59,166 bases of DNA from Clostridia bacterium (GTDB lineage: Bacteria; Bacillota; Clostridia; Oscillospirales; CAG-272). The notes beneath the pieces are model-generated. The model saw nothing but the letters and a program-made list of their open reading frames with translations, did no database searches and was not told the origin of the DNA. Below are positions 46,799 through 54,454 of the stretch, in pieces; position 1 is the stretch's first letter, and the number at the start of each line of letters is the position of its first letter. The stretch spans positions 1 through 59,166 of the forward strand of contig JAFTSW010000044.1 in NCBI GenBank assembly GCA_017467085.1, in the 5' to 3' direction. A program made the translations under genes and the position numbers.

Positions 46799-46827
46799 TT
46801 GACTTTTCACCCTTCCTATGATAGAAT
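46799..46827 (+). promoter_or_regulatory. Promoter of the EamA transporter gene
   Basis: TTGACT, 17 bp, TAGAAT, about 35 nt upstream of ATG 46862, divergent from the MFS promoter. Confidence 0.78.
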
Positions 46828-46861
46828 AAGCAGGATATTTTATTTTTTCTCGGAGGTCATT

Positions 46862-47749
46862 ATGCCCGTTATCTACTTACTGATTACGATTTTATCAGTT
46901 TCTATGCAAAGCTTCTTTACCAAGATATACAGCAACAAGACCCAAAAGGGTGTTTTGCTCTTTAACACTATGGCAACCCTGGTGGCGCTTTTCATTTTCG
47001 CCATAACCGCCGGCTTCCGCTTTACCTTTATAACGGGCAATTTCCTCTACTCCCTTCTCTTTGCCCTATCGTATTTTCTTGCCATCTTCGGCTTGACGAT
47101 GGCTATCAAAACGGGGCCCCTCTCCTTAACCGCCCTGATGGAATCCTATTCTATGATTATCGCCTCGCTGTACGGCGTTCTGGTGCTGCACGACCCCGTT
47201 ACCCCCTTTATGTGGGCGGGCTTTGCGCTGCTTGTGGTGTCCTTGACCTTTATTAACTTAGAGCCCAAGAAGAAGGACGCCGAGGCAAAGCGCGGCAACG
47301 GCATCAACCTCAAATGGGTGATTTTCGTGCTTATCGGCTTTTGCGGCAACGGCTTCTGCACCGTTATTCAGAAGATGCAGCAGGTATGGAGCGAAAAGAC
47401 CTATGGCGAGGTGCTGTACACCAACGATTTTATGATGGCAGGGCTTTTGGTAGCCTTCTTCGCCTTCCTGGTCGCCGCCCTTATAACGGAACGGGACAGC
47501 CTGAAGGAGAATTTCCGCTACGGCTGGCTGCCTGCCATTGGCAAGGGCGCCGCCAACGGGCTTGCCAATATCTTCTCCATTCTCCTTTATACCGTGATGG
47601 TCATTTCTCTTGCCAACGCCTTGATTGCGGCAGGCGGCGTGGTGCTGGCGGCTATCTTCGCCGTGGTCATCTACAAGGAGAAGCTCAACCGCTATCAATG
47701 GATTGGTCTTGCGGTGGGCGTTGTGTCCCTAGTGCTTCTCAACCTGTAA
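46862..47749 (+). CDS. DMT superfamily (EamA-like) transporter
   Basis: This 295-residue membrane protein starts at ATG 46862, 5 nt after GGAGG. It has about ten hydrophobic segments in two similar halves, the arrangement of the drug/metabolite transporter family. LTALMESYSMIIASLYGVLVLHDPVTPFMWAGFALLVVS would be the end of the first half and the second ends with NRYQWIGLAVGVVSLVLLNL. Written in parts: SYSMIIASLYGVLVLHD and KLNRYQWIGLAVGVVSL are the paired signatures. The substrate cannot be predicted. It is a single gene with its own promoter and a shared bidirectional terminator. The stop codon lies inside a GTAAA-N6-TTTAC dyad. Confidence 0.82.
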   Translation: MPVIYLLITILSVSMQSFFTKIYSNKTQKGVLLFNTMATLVALFIFAITAGFRFTFITGNFLYSLLFALSYFLAIFGLTMAIKTGPLSLTALMESYSMIIASLYGVLVLHDPVTPFMWAGFALLVVSLTFINLEPKKKDAEAKRGNGINLKWVIFVLIGFCGNGFCTVIQKMQQVWSEKTYGEVLYTNDFMMAGLLVAFFAFLVAALITERDSLKENFRYGWLPAIGKGAANGLANIFSILLYTVMVISLANALIAAGGVVLAAIFAVVIYKEKLNRYQWIGLAVGVVSLVLLNL

Positions 47750-47762
47750 ACAGTTCTTTACA
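47745..47762. repeat. TGTAAA-N6-TTTACA dyad over a stop codon
   Basis: TGTAAACAGTTCTTTACA covers the TAA stop of the EamA gene. Its inner 16 bp are the exact reverse complement of the dyad over the stop codon at 7335-7350, and in both places a terminator hairpin follows within 10 nt. Confidence 0.7.
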
Positions 47763-47767
47763 AATTG

Positions 47768-47806
47768 AAAGCTCCCAAGAAGCCTCTGGCTCTTGGGAGC
47801 TTTGTT
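47768..47806. terminator. Bidirectional terminator between the EamA and acyltransferase genes
   Basis: Perfect 13-bp stem AAAGCTCCCAAGA / TCTTGGGAGCTTT with a 10-nt loop. GTTTATTT follows on the plus strand and CAATTTG on the minus strand. Confidence 0.85.
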
Positions 47807-48696
47807 TATTTGCGGTTGATAATTTCCTTTTTCTCGCCGTCATAGAGAATAATCCCGTAGCCGGCGCCGTAGCCGCCGCCCTTTTCCATATAAGCAAGCA
47901 TTCTGCGGCGAAGCCCCGTATCGGTGGGAATGCCCTTATGACGCTTTTCGTACTCTATGCCGAACACCCGCCAGAAGTCCACGAATTCCTCGGTATGATA
48001 CACATCGATAATATCAAAGAGGGCGGCAAAGCGGGCGGTATTGGAGCCCTCGGGGAAAACGGTTCCCTGATAGGCAGGAAAGAGAAGCCAGGAGGCACAG
48101 CAGATGGGCATCACGCTACCCGAAAGCTCGTGCTTATAAAACTCGTAGGCACGGGCAAAGGAGTCTAAAACGTCCTCGGGCAACAGCCGTCCCGAGGAGG
48201 GAATGTGGCATTGGTAAACAGGCTCGTCGCGCTTTACGGTAAAATCGCCCACGGTGTATTCGTCAATACAGAAGGGGTGATGGTGGTATTGCAGACGTCC
48301 CAAGGCGAAAAGCCGCTTTTCAAAGAAGGCGGTAAACCAATCCACGAAAACGCCGACCTCGCCCTTTACCTCCTTGCATTCCTTGACCTTGTAGCCAACG
48401 TCTGCCATAGAGGCGTAGAAAATCGCTTCATCAATACCCTCCTCCTTATATTCACGGTAGAGGGTGGGCATAGAAGCAAGCCAAAAAAGCAGATAGAGCA
48501 TATAGAGAGAGGCGCCCTTTTCTTCCGCCAGCGCCTTGATTTGCGCAAGCTGGGGGGCGCAGGAGGCTCTGTCCGTTTCCATATACGCCTTGGCAATGGG
48601 GGCAATGTCCTCCCCGTAGAGCCTGTTTGCCGTCAAAACGGCGCGGGCGTCCTCCCCCGCTATTCCGATTTTCTCTAACAATTCTTCCAAACGCAT
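47806..48696 (-). CDS. Acyltransferase domain-containing protein (GNAT_C type)
   Basis: This 296-residue protein has an N-terminal helical half and a C-terminal half with the ALGRLQYHHHPF segment near residue 135 and IPSSGRLLPEDVLDSF that I associate with the NAT_N/GNAT_C proteins of Firmicutes, annotated only as acyltransferase-domain proteins. The biochemical role is unknown. There is no signal peptide or membrane segment, so it is probably cytoplasmic. It starts 9 bp after the HAD hydrolase gene, so the two are almost certainly co-transcribed. It converges on the EamA gene and shares its terminator. Confidence 0.7.
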   Translation of the reverse strand: MRLEELLEKIGIAGEDARAVLTANRLYGEDIAPIAKAYMETDRASCAPQLAQIKALAEEKGASLYMLYLLFWLASMPTLYREYKEEGIDEAIFYASMADVGYKVKECKEVKGEVGVFVDWFTAFFEKRLFALGRLQYHHHPFCIDEYTVGDFTVKRDEPVYQCHIPSSGRLLPEDVLDSFARAYEFYKHELSGSVMPICCASWLLFPAYQGTVFPEGSNTARFAALFDIIDVYHTEEFVDFWRVFGIEYEKRHKGIPTDTGLRRRMLAYMEKGGGYGAGYGIILYDGEKKEIINRK

Positions 48697-48705
48697 TTCA
48701 GTACC

Positions 48706-49380
48706 TCAGTCAAGCATGGGCAGGAGCTTTTCAAAGCTTTCGCCCTTGGCGATATAGTGGGTTGCCCGCTTAGCAAGCTCCTCCTGCATAAAGTTGTTGG
48801 CATCGTACACGCCAACGGTGGGCAAGCCGCAGGAGGCGGCGCTTGTCAACGCCACAACGGAGTCCTCAAAAACCCAGGTTTCCCTCAAGGGTGTACCCAA
48901 GGCGGCAAGCGCCTTTAAGAACACGTCGGGCTTGTCCTTCCCCGCGCCTACCTCCTCACAGCATACCACGGTGGGAAAATACCCGTCAAGTCCGCAAACG
49001 CGCAGGGCAAGGCGCACCATATCACGGGAGGAGGCAGAGGCAAGCACCAGCTTGACTCCCTTCTCCTTTAAGCGGTCTAAAAGGGCGATGACCCCCTCTT
49101 TCACCGTAACCAGGTTTTCGTAAAACCAGCCAATCATACGGTTGGTATAGTTCAAAAGCGCGGCAGGGGACTCGCCGATGCCGTATTCCCGATGGAGCAG
49201 CTCCACAACCTCCTCCATCAGCATGGTGCGCACCCGCTTATCGTCCTCGGCAGAGGGCTTGAAGGCGGGATTTTGCAAAAAATCCTCTCCCAGGCGCTTC
49301 CAGTATGCGTCCCAGAAAAAGAGGGAGTCTACCAGCGTTCCGTCCATATCGAAGATGGCGCCCTGTATGTTCCTATTCAT
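48706..49380 (-). CDS. HAD superfamily hydrolase (beta-phosphoglucomutase-like)
   Basis: This 224-residue protein has the four HAD motifs: FDMDGTLVDS at the N-terminus with both catalytic Asp residues, LASASS near 115, Lys in GKDKPDVFLKAL near 150, and FEDSVVAL near 170. The helical cap between motifs 1 and 2 places it with subfamily I phosphatases and phosphomutases such as beta-phosphoglucomutase or sugar-phosphate phosphatases; which one cannot be told. The start follows AAGGAAG by about 9 nt. It sits between the PHP gene (45 bp upstream) and the acyltransferase gene (9 bp downstream), probably in one operon. Confidence 0.88.
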   Translation of the reverse strand: MNRNIQGAIFDMDGTLVDSLFFWDAYWKRLGEDFLQNPAFKPSAEDDKRVRTMLMEEVVELLHREYGIGESPAALLNYTNRMIGWFYENLVTVKEGVIALLDRLKEKGVKLVLASASSRDMVRLALRVCGLDGYFPTVVCCEEVGAGKDKPDVFLKALAALGTPLRETWVFEDSVVALTSAASCGLPTVGVYDANNFMQEELAKRATHYIAKGESFEKLLPMLD

Positions 49381-49425
49381 CGGCAGCGGCTTCCTTTTTT
49401 CGGTAATGTAAAAAATCGGCGTCCT

Positions 49426-50418
49426 TTACAGGGTGTCCGTAAAGACGGCGTTGGTATTGGCGCGCTTGCCGTTTTCATCCACGGCGGTGAAGCGAACCGC
49501 TACCGCCTCCTTTGCCTTCACGCGCATTTCGGTGACATATTCACCCTCTGCGGCAATCACGCTCTTTGCCTTGGAGCCCAAGCGCGCGCCGAGAAAAAGG
49601 GCTTGGATTTTCTTGACGGGGGAGGTGCGGATATAGAACGAGCCGTCCTCATAGTAAAATTCCTCGATGAGGGGACCTTCGGAGGCGTAAAAATTGCCGT
49701 TGAGCAGTGCCGTGGTGACGTCCTCGTATTTCAAAGAGGGGGCTTTAATCATCGTAAAGCCGCCGTAGGCACCCCATTCACCGTGGGCGTCGTCCGTGGC
49801 GATGCAATAAATGCGCTTACCTGCCAGAAGCATATCGTTATACGCCATAGAGTTATATTCGTCGTGCCCCTCCACCTGGCAGGAGTAATTGACGATTTCC
49901 ATCGCGTGCATACCGTTGTAGCCGCTATAATCGGGATAGCTTTCTCCCGACCAATCAGGATGGTTGTAGGTAACGAAGAAGCCCGCCTCCACGTTGTCCT
50001 TGATAATGCGGCTGATGCACTCACCCGTATAGGAAAGGTTTTGTCCGTTATAATAGCCGATAAGCGCCTTGGGAACGGGCTTGTTCTGCTTTTCCAAAAC
50101 CCAGGCCCCCTCTGCCAGGCAAGCGGGCATATCCTTGTCATTATCGGTCAGACGGATAGCGCACAGGTGACAGGTCTTGGTTTTATCTGCCGTGGCAAGA
50201 CCGAGCTCGTAGCCGTTCAGCGCCAAAAAATGCTCGTCGCTCAAATCGTTGTGGGTAACGAAGGTATCGTGGTCGGTGTAGGCAAGAATGGAATAGCCCC
50301 TTGCCATATAGTTTTCCTTCCATTGCTCGGGGGTCAGTACACCGTCCGAAATCACGGAATGTAAATGCAGGTTTGCTTTGTAAAAATTCCCGTTCTCGGG
50401 AAGCAGATATTTTCTCAT
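49426..50418 (-). CDS. PHP-domain metal-dependent phosphoesterase
   Basis: This 330-residue protein shows the histidine-rich metal-binding blocks of the PHP family: NLHLHSVISDG near residue 15, YTDHD near 48, NHPDW near 150 and CIATDDAHGEWG near 210. A further approximately 100 residues form a beta-rich C-terminal part. PHP proteins of this size hydrolyse phosphoester bonds in nucleotides or sugar phosphates; the substrate is unknown. There is no signal peptide. The start follows AAAGGA by 7 nt. It is the first gene of a probable three-gene operon with the HAD hydrolase and the acyltransferase, from a promoter at 50459-50488. Confidence 0.85.
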   Translation of the reverse strand: MRKYLLPENGNFYKANLHLHSVISDGVLTPEQWKENYMARGYSILAYTDHDTFVTHNDLSDEHFLALNGYELGLATADKTKTCHLCAIRLTDNDKDMPACLAEGAWVLEKQNKPVPKALIGYYNGQNLSYTGECISRIIKDNVEAGFFVTYNHPDWSGESYPDYSGYNGMHAMEIVNYSCQVEGHDEYNSMAYNDMLLAGKRIYCIATDDAHGEWGAYGGFTMIKAPSLKYEDVTTALLNGNFYASEGPLIEEFYYEDGSFYIRTSPVKKIQALFLGARLGSKAKSVIAAEGEYVTEMRVKAKEAVAVRFTAVDENGKRANTNAVFTDTL

Positions 50419-50458
50419 AGCGTTTTCCTTTCTTGCAGAAGATGACTCTGCTGCCTTT

Positions 50459-50488
50459 AGTATATCTTTTTCGGAGGCGCTTTGTCAA
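50459..50488 (-). promoter_or_regulatory. Promoter of the PHP gene and probable operon
   Basis: TTGACA, 18 bp, TATACT, about 35 nt upstream of the PHP start and divergent from the promoter at 50527-50554. Confidence 0.8.
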
Positions 50489-50526
50489 GCATCTTGGGCA
50501 ATTTTCTCCTTACTTTCAAAAAATTA

Positions 50527-50554
50527 TTGTAAATGGAAAAAAATGTGCTATACT
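50527..50554 (+). promoter_or_regulatory. Promoter of the membrane protein gene at 50579
   Basis: TTGTAA, 16 bp, TATACT with a TGC extension, followed closely by the AGGAGG ribosome binding site. Confidence 0.7.
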
Positions 50555-50578
50555 ATACGTATATAGGAGGATACACAT

Positions 50579-52246
50579 ATGCACAACCAATCCAACGATT
50601 TTAAGAGCGCCTTTTCCGAGGCCTTCAAGGGTCGCCTTGACCACGTCAAAATGACGAAAAAGAAGCTTTTTATCATTCTCGGCATTGCCACTGCCGTCAT
50701 TCTCGGCTTTTCCGCTTACGTGCTGCTGGTGCCGCTGAATTTCCATAACGGAGAATTCCGCACCCTGCTTTCCGTGCTTTTGCTCCTTTGGTCGGTGCCC
50801 CTTTTGTTTCACCGTCAGCTCTTTGTCGAGGGCAAGAGCTGGAAGAAGAGCGGCTTTCTCATTCCCCTGCTTCTGGCGGTGGCGTTTATCGTGGTAAATC
50901 TGGCTGTCAGCCTCATCACCTCTCCCGTTTTTATGTCCAAGAGCTACCGTGAGCTGATGCCCGTGGTGGATAACCACAGCTTCACCGAGGACGTCGAGGA
51001 CTACAACACGATGCAAATTCCCGTGGTGGACAGAGCCCTTGCTGAAAAGTTAGGTGACAAGAAGCTGGGTGAGGATAACTTAGGCTCCCAGTTCAACGTG
51101 GGCAAATACTATATGATTTGCCACAACAACAACCTCTATTGGATTGCGCCCATCGAATTTAACGGCTTTTTCCCCTGGGTAAACCGCCAGGTATCCCCCG
51201 GCTACGTGATGATTAACGCCAACAACCCTGCGGACGTGGCGGTGGTCAAAACCGAGCTTCGCTATACCGAATCCGCCTTTTTCAACAGCGACCTATCCAG
51301 AAAGAATTTCTTTAACGCCCCCACCGCCTGGCGGGCGGAGGATGCCCATTTAGAGCTGACCGACGAGGGTGAGCCCCGTGTTGTGGAAACCATTTACACC
51401 AATAAAATCGGCTATCTCAACGGCAGGGATATTTTGGGTGTCATCGTCACCAATCCCTACACGGGCGAAAGCGAATACTTTGATTATCTGGACGCGCCTA
51501 CCTGGATTAACCACGTTCTGACCGAGGAAATCATTATCGACCAGCTGAACCATTGGGGCGTGTACGTCAACGGCTTCTTCAACTCCGTCTTTGCCAAAAA
51601 CGAGGTGCTGGAGGTCAGCACGGGCGTCAACTACGTTTACTCCAACGGCAATATGTACCTGCAAACGGGTATGACCTCGGTGGGCTCGGATGAGTCTATC
51701 GTTGGCGTGATGATGGTGGATATGCGTACCAAGGAGGCATTCTTCTACCGCATCGGCGGCGCAACGGAGTATGCCGCGGCGCAATCCGCTATCGGCAAGG
51801 ACCAGGAAAAGCGCTACGCCGCCTCCGACCCCATTATGATTAACCTGGGCGGCACCCCCACCTACTTCTTGATGCTGAAGGATGACGAGGGGCTTGTGAA
51901 GCGCTACGCCTACGTCAACGTAAAGGACTACCGCCTGGTTGCCACGGGCGAAACCAAGGACGAGGCGCTGGTGGAATACAAAAAGCTGATTGAGGGCAAC
52001 GATACCGCCGACTTTGAGGAAAGAACGGTTAAGGAGATTCTCCCCGTCAGTGTGGACGGCACCACCTACTACTATATGCGCTTGGAAAAGAAGGCAGGCG
52101 ACAGCGAGGACTTTGAAACGAGAGTCTTCCGCGTATCGGTGAAGGTCAACGCAAGTCTTCCCTTCATCAAGGCGGGGGACACCGTGCGTATCACCTATTC
52201 GAGGCTTGGTGATTTGTACGAAATCAGCACCCTGCAAGCGCCGTAA
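50579..52246 (+). CDS. Membrane-anchored protein of unknown function
   Basis: I do not recognise this 555-residue protein. The start is ATG 50579, 8 nt after AGGAGG. After about 28 cytoplasmic residues there are three hydrophobic segments (LFIILGIATAVILGFSAYV near 30-50, TLLSVLLLLWSVPLLF near 62-77 and FLIPLLLAVAFIVVNLAV near 92-110). The remaining 440 residues are soluble and probably outside the cell. They contain repeated beta-rich stretches such as YYMICHNNNLYWIAPIEFNG and YLNGRDILGVIVTNPYTGE, but no catalytic motif that I can name. It is a single gene with its own promoter and a terminator shared with the converging PfkB-AraC gene. A role at the cell envelope is the most that can be inferred. 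Confidence 0.75.
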   Translation: MHNQSNDFKSAFSEAFKGRLDHVKMTKKKLFIILGIATAVILGFSAYVLLVPLNFHNGEFRTLLSVLLLLWSVPLLFHRQLFVEGKSWKKSGFLIPLLLAVAFIVVNLAVSLITSPVFMSKSYRELMPVVDNHSFTEDVEDYNTMQIPVVDRALAEKLGDKKLGEDNLGSQFNVGKYYMICHNNNLYWIAPIEFNGFFPWVNRQVSPGYVMINANNPADVAVVKTELRYTESAFFNSDLSRKNFFNAPTAWRAEDAHLELTDEGEPRVVETIYTNKIGYLNGRDILGVIVTNPYTGESEYFDYLDAPTWINHVLTEEIIIDQLNHWGVYVNGFFNSVFAKNEVLEVSTGVNYVYSNGNMYLQTGMTSVGSDESIVGVMMVDMRTKEAFFYRIGGATEYAAAQSAIGKDQEKRYAASDPIMINLGGTPTYFLMLKDDEGLVKRYAYVNVKDYRLVATGETKDEALVEYKKLIEGNDTADFEERTVKEILPVSVDGTTYYYMRLEKKAGDSEDFETRVFRVSVKVNASLPFIKAGDTVRITYSRLGDLYEISTLQAP

Positions 52247-52334
52247 CCTCTATACGCTCTAAAACCATAGACAGAGCATCACACGAACCCGTTTTATCAA
52301 GGCAAATTCCGTGATATGCTCCGCCAAAAATGTA

Positions 52335-52370
52335 CCCCTTGCTCGGCAAGCCGAGCAAGGGGCTTTTATT
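52335..52370. terminator. Bidirectional terminator between the membrane protein and PfkB-AraC genes
   Basis: CCCCTTGCTCGGC / GCCGAGCAAGGGG, 12-13 bp with a very short loop, followed by CTTTTATTATTT on the plus strand. An imperfect stem (GAGCAT.. / ..ATGCTC) lies in the 3' untranslated region before it. Confidence 0.85.
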
Positions 52371-53595
52371 ATTTGGCTTTTCTGTATTCCAAGGGCTTTC
52401 TGCCGTATTTCTCTACAAAACGCTTGCGGAAATAGCTTTCGTTTTCATAGCCCACGGCGGCAATCACCTCGCCAACGGGCATATCGGTGGTACGCAGCAG
52501 CGTTGCCGCGCGGCAGAGCCGCCGCTCTAATACGTATTCCTTATAGCTTTTGCCCGTCAGCCTTTTTATCAGCGCCCCCGTGTATACGGGAGAATAACCA
52601 AGGGCGGCGGCAATATCCTTCAAGGTAACGGTGGCAAGGGCGGCATCCACCGTGCTCTCCACGGTCTTTACTGCCATCTCGGCGGCAATGCTGCCGGGGC
52701 GCTCCTTCAAAAGCGGACGCATCGCCAATACCTCCTCCCGCATAGGGATGGAGGGCGCCGCCCCGTTTCTCGAAACGGCGATAGCCGAGGCGCAGGAGGC
52801 AAGGGAAAGGGCATCCTTCACCTTGGCGCCTCTTACTAACTCCGCCACGAAATAGCCCGTGAAGGTATCCCCTGCGGCGGTGGTGTCCTTTGCCTCCACC
52901 ACGAAGCTGGGCTGATGGATTTGCTCCTTGGCGTCCTGATAAATACTGCCCCGCTTGCCCAGCGTCAGAATAACCGAAAGGGCGGGATAGTCCTGCCGCA
53001 GCTTTTCCAACGCCCCGTAGGGGTCGGAGGCACCCGTAATCATTTCCGCCTCAATCTCGTTCAGAATCAGATAGGCGAGCTTATGAAAATCAATTTGGAA
53101 GATGACATCGTTGATAGGGGAAGGGTTGAGCATCACCTGCATTCCCTTCTCATAAGCTCTCTCAATCAAGTAAGGAACGCCCGAAATCTCGTTTTGCAAA
53201 AGGAGAATATCCCCCTTTTCAAAATGGGACAGGGTGGCGTCGATATCCGCCTTGGTAACGGCGGCGTTGGAGCCGGGATACAGGAAAATAGAGTTTTCTC
53301 CCGTGCCTGTAACCTGGATAATGGCGTGCCCGTTTTTCTCCTTGACACGCCCAAGATAGGAAAGGTCCACCCCGTCCTCTGCCAGAAGCGCGGCGAGAAA
53401 TTCGCCGTCCTCCCCGATACAGCCTGCGTGGTATACCTTCGCCCCTGCCCGTGCCGCGGCGATAGATTGGTTGAGCCCCTTGCCTCCCGAATAGATATGC
53501 ATACTGTCGGTGGCCTCGGTTTCCCCGGGCGCCACGATGTGGTCAAGCAAATATACGTAATCGATGTTACAGGAGCCAAAATTCAAAAGCTTCAT
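52369..53595 (-). CDS. PfkB-family sugar kinase fused to an AraC-type DNA-binding domain
   Basis: The 408-residue protein has two parts. Residues 1 to about 300 are a ribokinase-like PfkB kinase, with NIDYVYLLDHIVAPGE and YSGGKGLNQSIAAARAGA in the sugar-binding half and the catalytic DTTAAGDTFTGYF near residue 240. Residues from about 310 form an AraC/XylS-type double helix-turn-helix: TLKDIAAALGYSPVYTGALI for the first and MPVGEVIAAVGYENESYFRK then FVEKYGRKPLEYRK for the second. No frameshift or stop separates them. This suggests a kinase that also regulates genes, with sugar binding as the possible signal (inference). Its target is not evident. An AAGGA lies about 10 nt before ATG 53595. 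Its promoter is at 53645-53673. Confidence 0.88.
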   Translation of the reverse strand: MKLLNFGSCNIDYVYLLDHIVAPGETEATDSMHIYSGGKGLNQSIAAARAGAKVYHAGCIGEDGEFLAALLAEDGVDLSYLGRVKEKNGHAIIQVTGTGENSIFLYPGSNAAVTKADIDATLSHFEKGDILLLQNEISGVPYLIERAYEKGMQVMLNPSPINDVIFQIDFHKLAYLILNEIEAEMITGASDPYGALEKLRQDYPALSVILTLGKRGSIYQDAKEQIHQPSFVVEAKDTTAAGDTFTGYFVAELVRGAKVKDALSLASCASAIAVSRNGAAPSIPMREEVLAMRPLLKERPGSIAAEMAVKTVESTVDAALATVTLKDIAAALGYSPVYTGALIKRLTGKSYKEYVLERRLCRAATLLRTTDMPVGEVIAAVGYENESYFRKRFVEKYGRKPLEYRKAK

Positions 53596-53644
53596 CCTTT
53601 TTCCGTCCTTGTATTACTTCGGCACTTGCCGTCCTTTTGTCCCT

Positions 53645-53673
53645 ATTGTACCACAGCCGCCATACAAAAACAA
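53645..53673 (-). promoter_or_regulatory. Promoter of the PfkB-AraC fusion gene
   Basis: TTGTTT, 17 bp, TACAAT, about 50 nt upstream of ATG 53595. Confidence 0.7.
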
Positions 53674-53702
53674 GTCCTTTTTCCACCAAAAAACAGACCA
53701 AG

Positions 53703-53739
53703 TAAAAGAAAAAGAGCGAATTTATCCTTCGCTCTTTTT
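53703..53739 (-). terminator. Terminator of the radical SAM operon
   Basis: A 12-bp stem AAAAAGAGCGAA / TTCGCTCTTTTT with a 7-nt loop, followed in the minus direction by CTTTTACT. It begins 5 nt after the stop of the TIGR03936-type gene. Confidence 0.88.
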
Positions 53740-53743
53740 GCGT

Positions 53744-54454
53744 TTAGCGGAACAGCTCTCCCGATTTGCCGTAGAGTCCCGTGCGCAGGATGGAATATGC
53801 CTCCTCCAGGGGACTGCCCGACAAAACGCCCAGCGTTTCCTTCAGATAGGTCACGATATATTCAGGGTTAAGAAATTTTTCGTTATCCACCGTCAAGGTG
53901 ACGGCAAGCAGAATTTTTCCTTCGGCAAAGGAAGCCTCGCTTTTGATAATCATCGGAGAAATATCCGTTTCCTTCTCGCCGCTTTTGGTGCGCTTGAGGA
54001 CGGTAACGGGGCTTCCCCGCAAGGCGGCACCGCACTTCTCTGCCAGCGCCTCGTCTGCCCCTGCCGTTTGCAGGACAATTTCATAGCTTGCAAGGGAAAT
54101 ATCGGTAAACTTGGTATCGGGGTAATACACCTCCTCCACCACGCATTCGGCAGTCAGATTGCGATTTAACGCCTCCTTTACCGCCTCGCAGTTCACCTTT
54201 TTCTCAATTTTCACGTCCATCAGCTCGTAAAGGCTTTCAAGCCCGATAGACATAGGGGTGGAAAAGGAGAAGCGGGGGTGTGGGTTAAAGCCCTCGCTGT
54301 ACCAGAGGGGCAAGCCTGCTCTGACTAAGACCTTTTCAAAGGTGCGGACCAAATCCAAGTGGGAGATATATTGCAACGCACCCGTTTTCCGAAAGCGCAC
54401 CCGCAGGGTGGCGGCAGGGTACAAAATCGCGTCATCGGCAATTATCGGCACCAT
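53744..54454 (-). CDS. TIGR03936-type radical-SAM-associated protein (DUF2344)
   Basis: This 236-residue protein has the family's characteristic start, LRVRFRKTGALQYISHLDLVRTF, here given by its parts RFRKTGALQYISHLD and FEKVLVRAGLPLWYSEGFNPHP, with FSTPMSIGLESLYELMDV following. It contains no iron-sulfur cysteine motif of its own. Proteins of this family are encoded beside, or fused to, TIGR03960-type B12-binding radical SAM proteins. Here the start overlaps the end of that gene by 13 bp, which points to translational coupling and a joint function. That function is not known to me. In many Firmicutes the pair precedes ribonuclease G and rplU genes; here a terminator follows and no such genes are present. 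Confidence 0.9.
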   Translation of the reverse strand: MVPIIADDAILYPAATLRVRFRKTGALQYISHLDLVRTFEKVLVRAGLPLWYSEGFNPHPRFSFSTPMSIGLESLYELMDVKIEKKVNCEAVKEALNRNLTAECVVEEVYYPDTKFTDISLASYEIVLQTAGADEALAEKCGAALRGSPVTVLKRTKSGEKETDISPMIIKSEASFAEGKILLAVTLTVDNEKFLNPEYIVTYLKETLGVLSGSPLEEAYSILRTGLYGKSGELFR

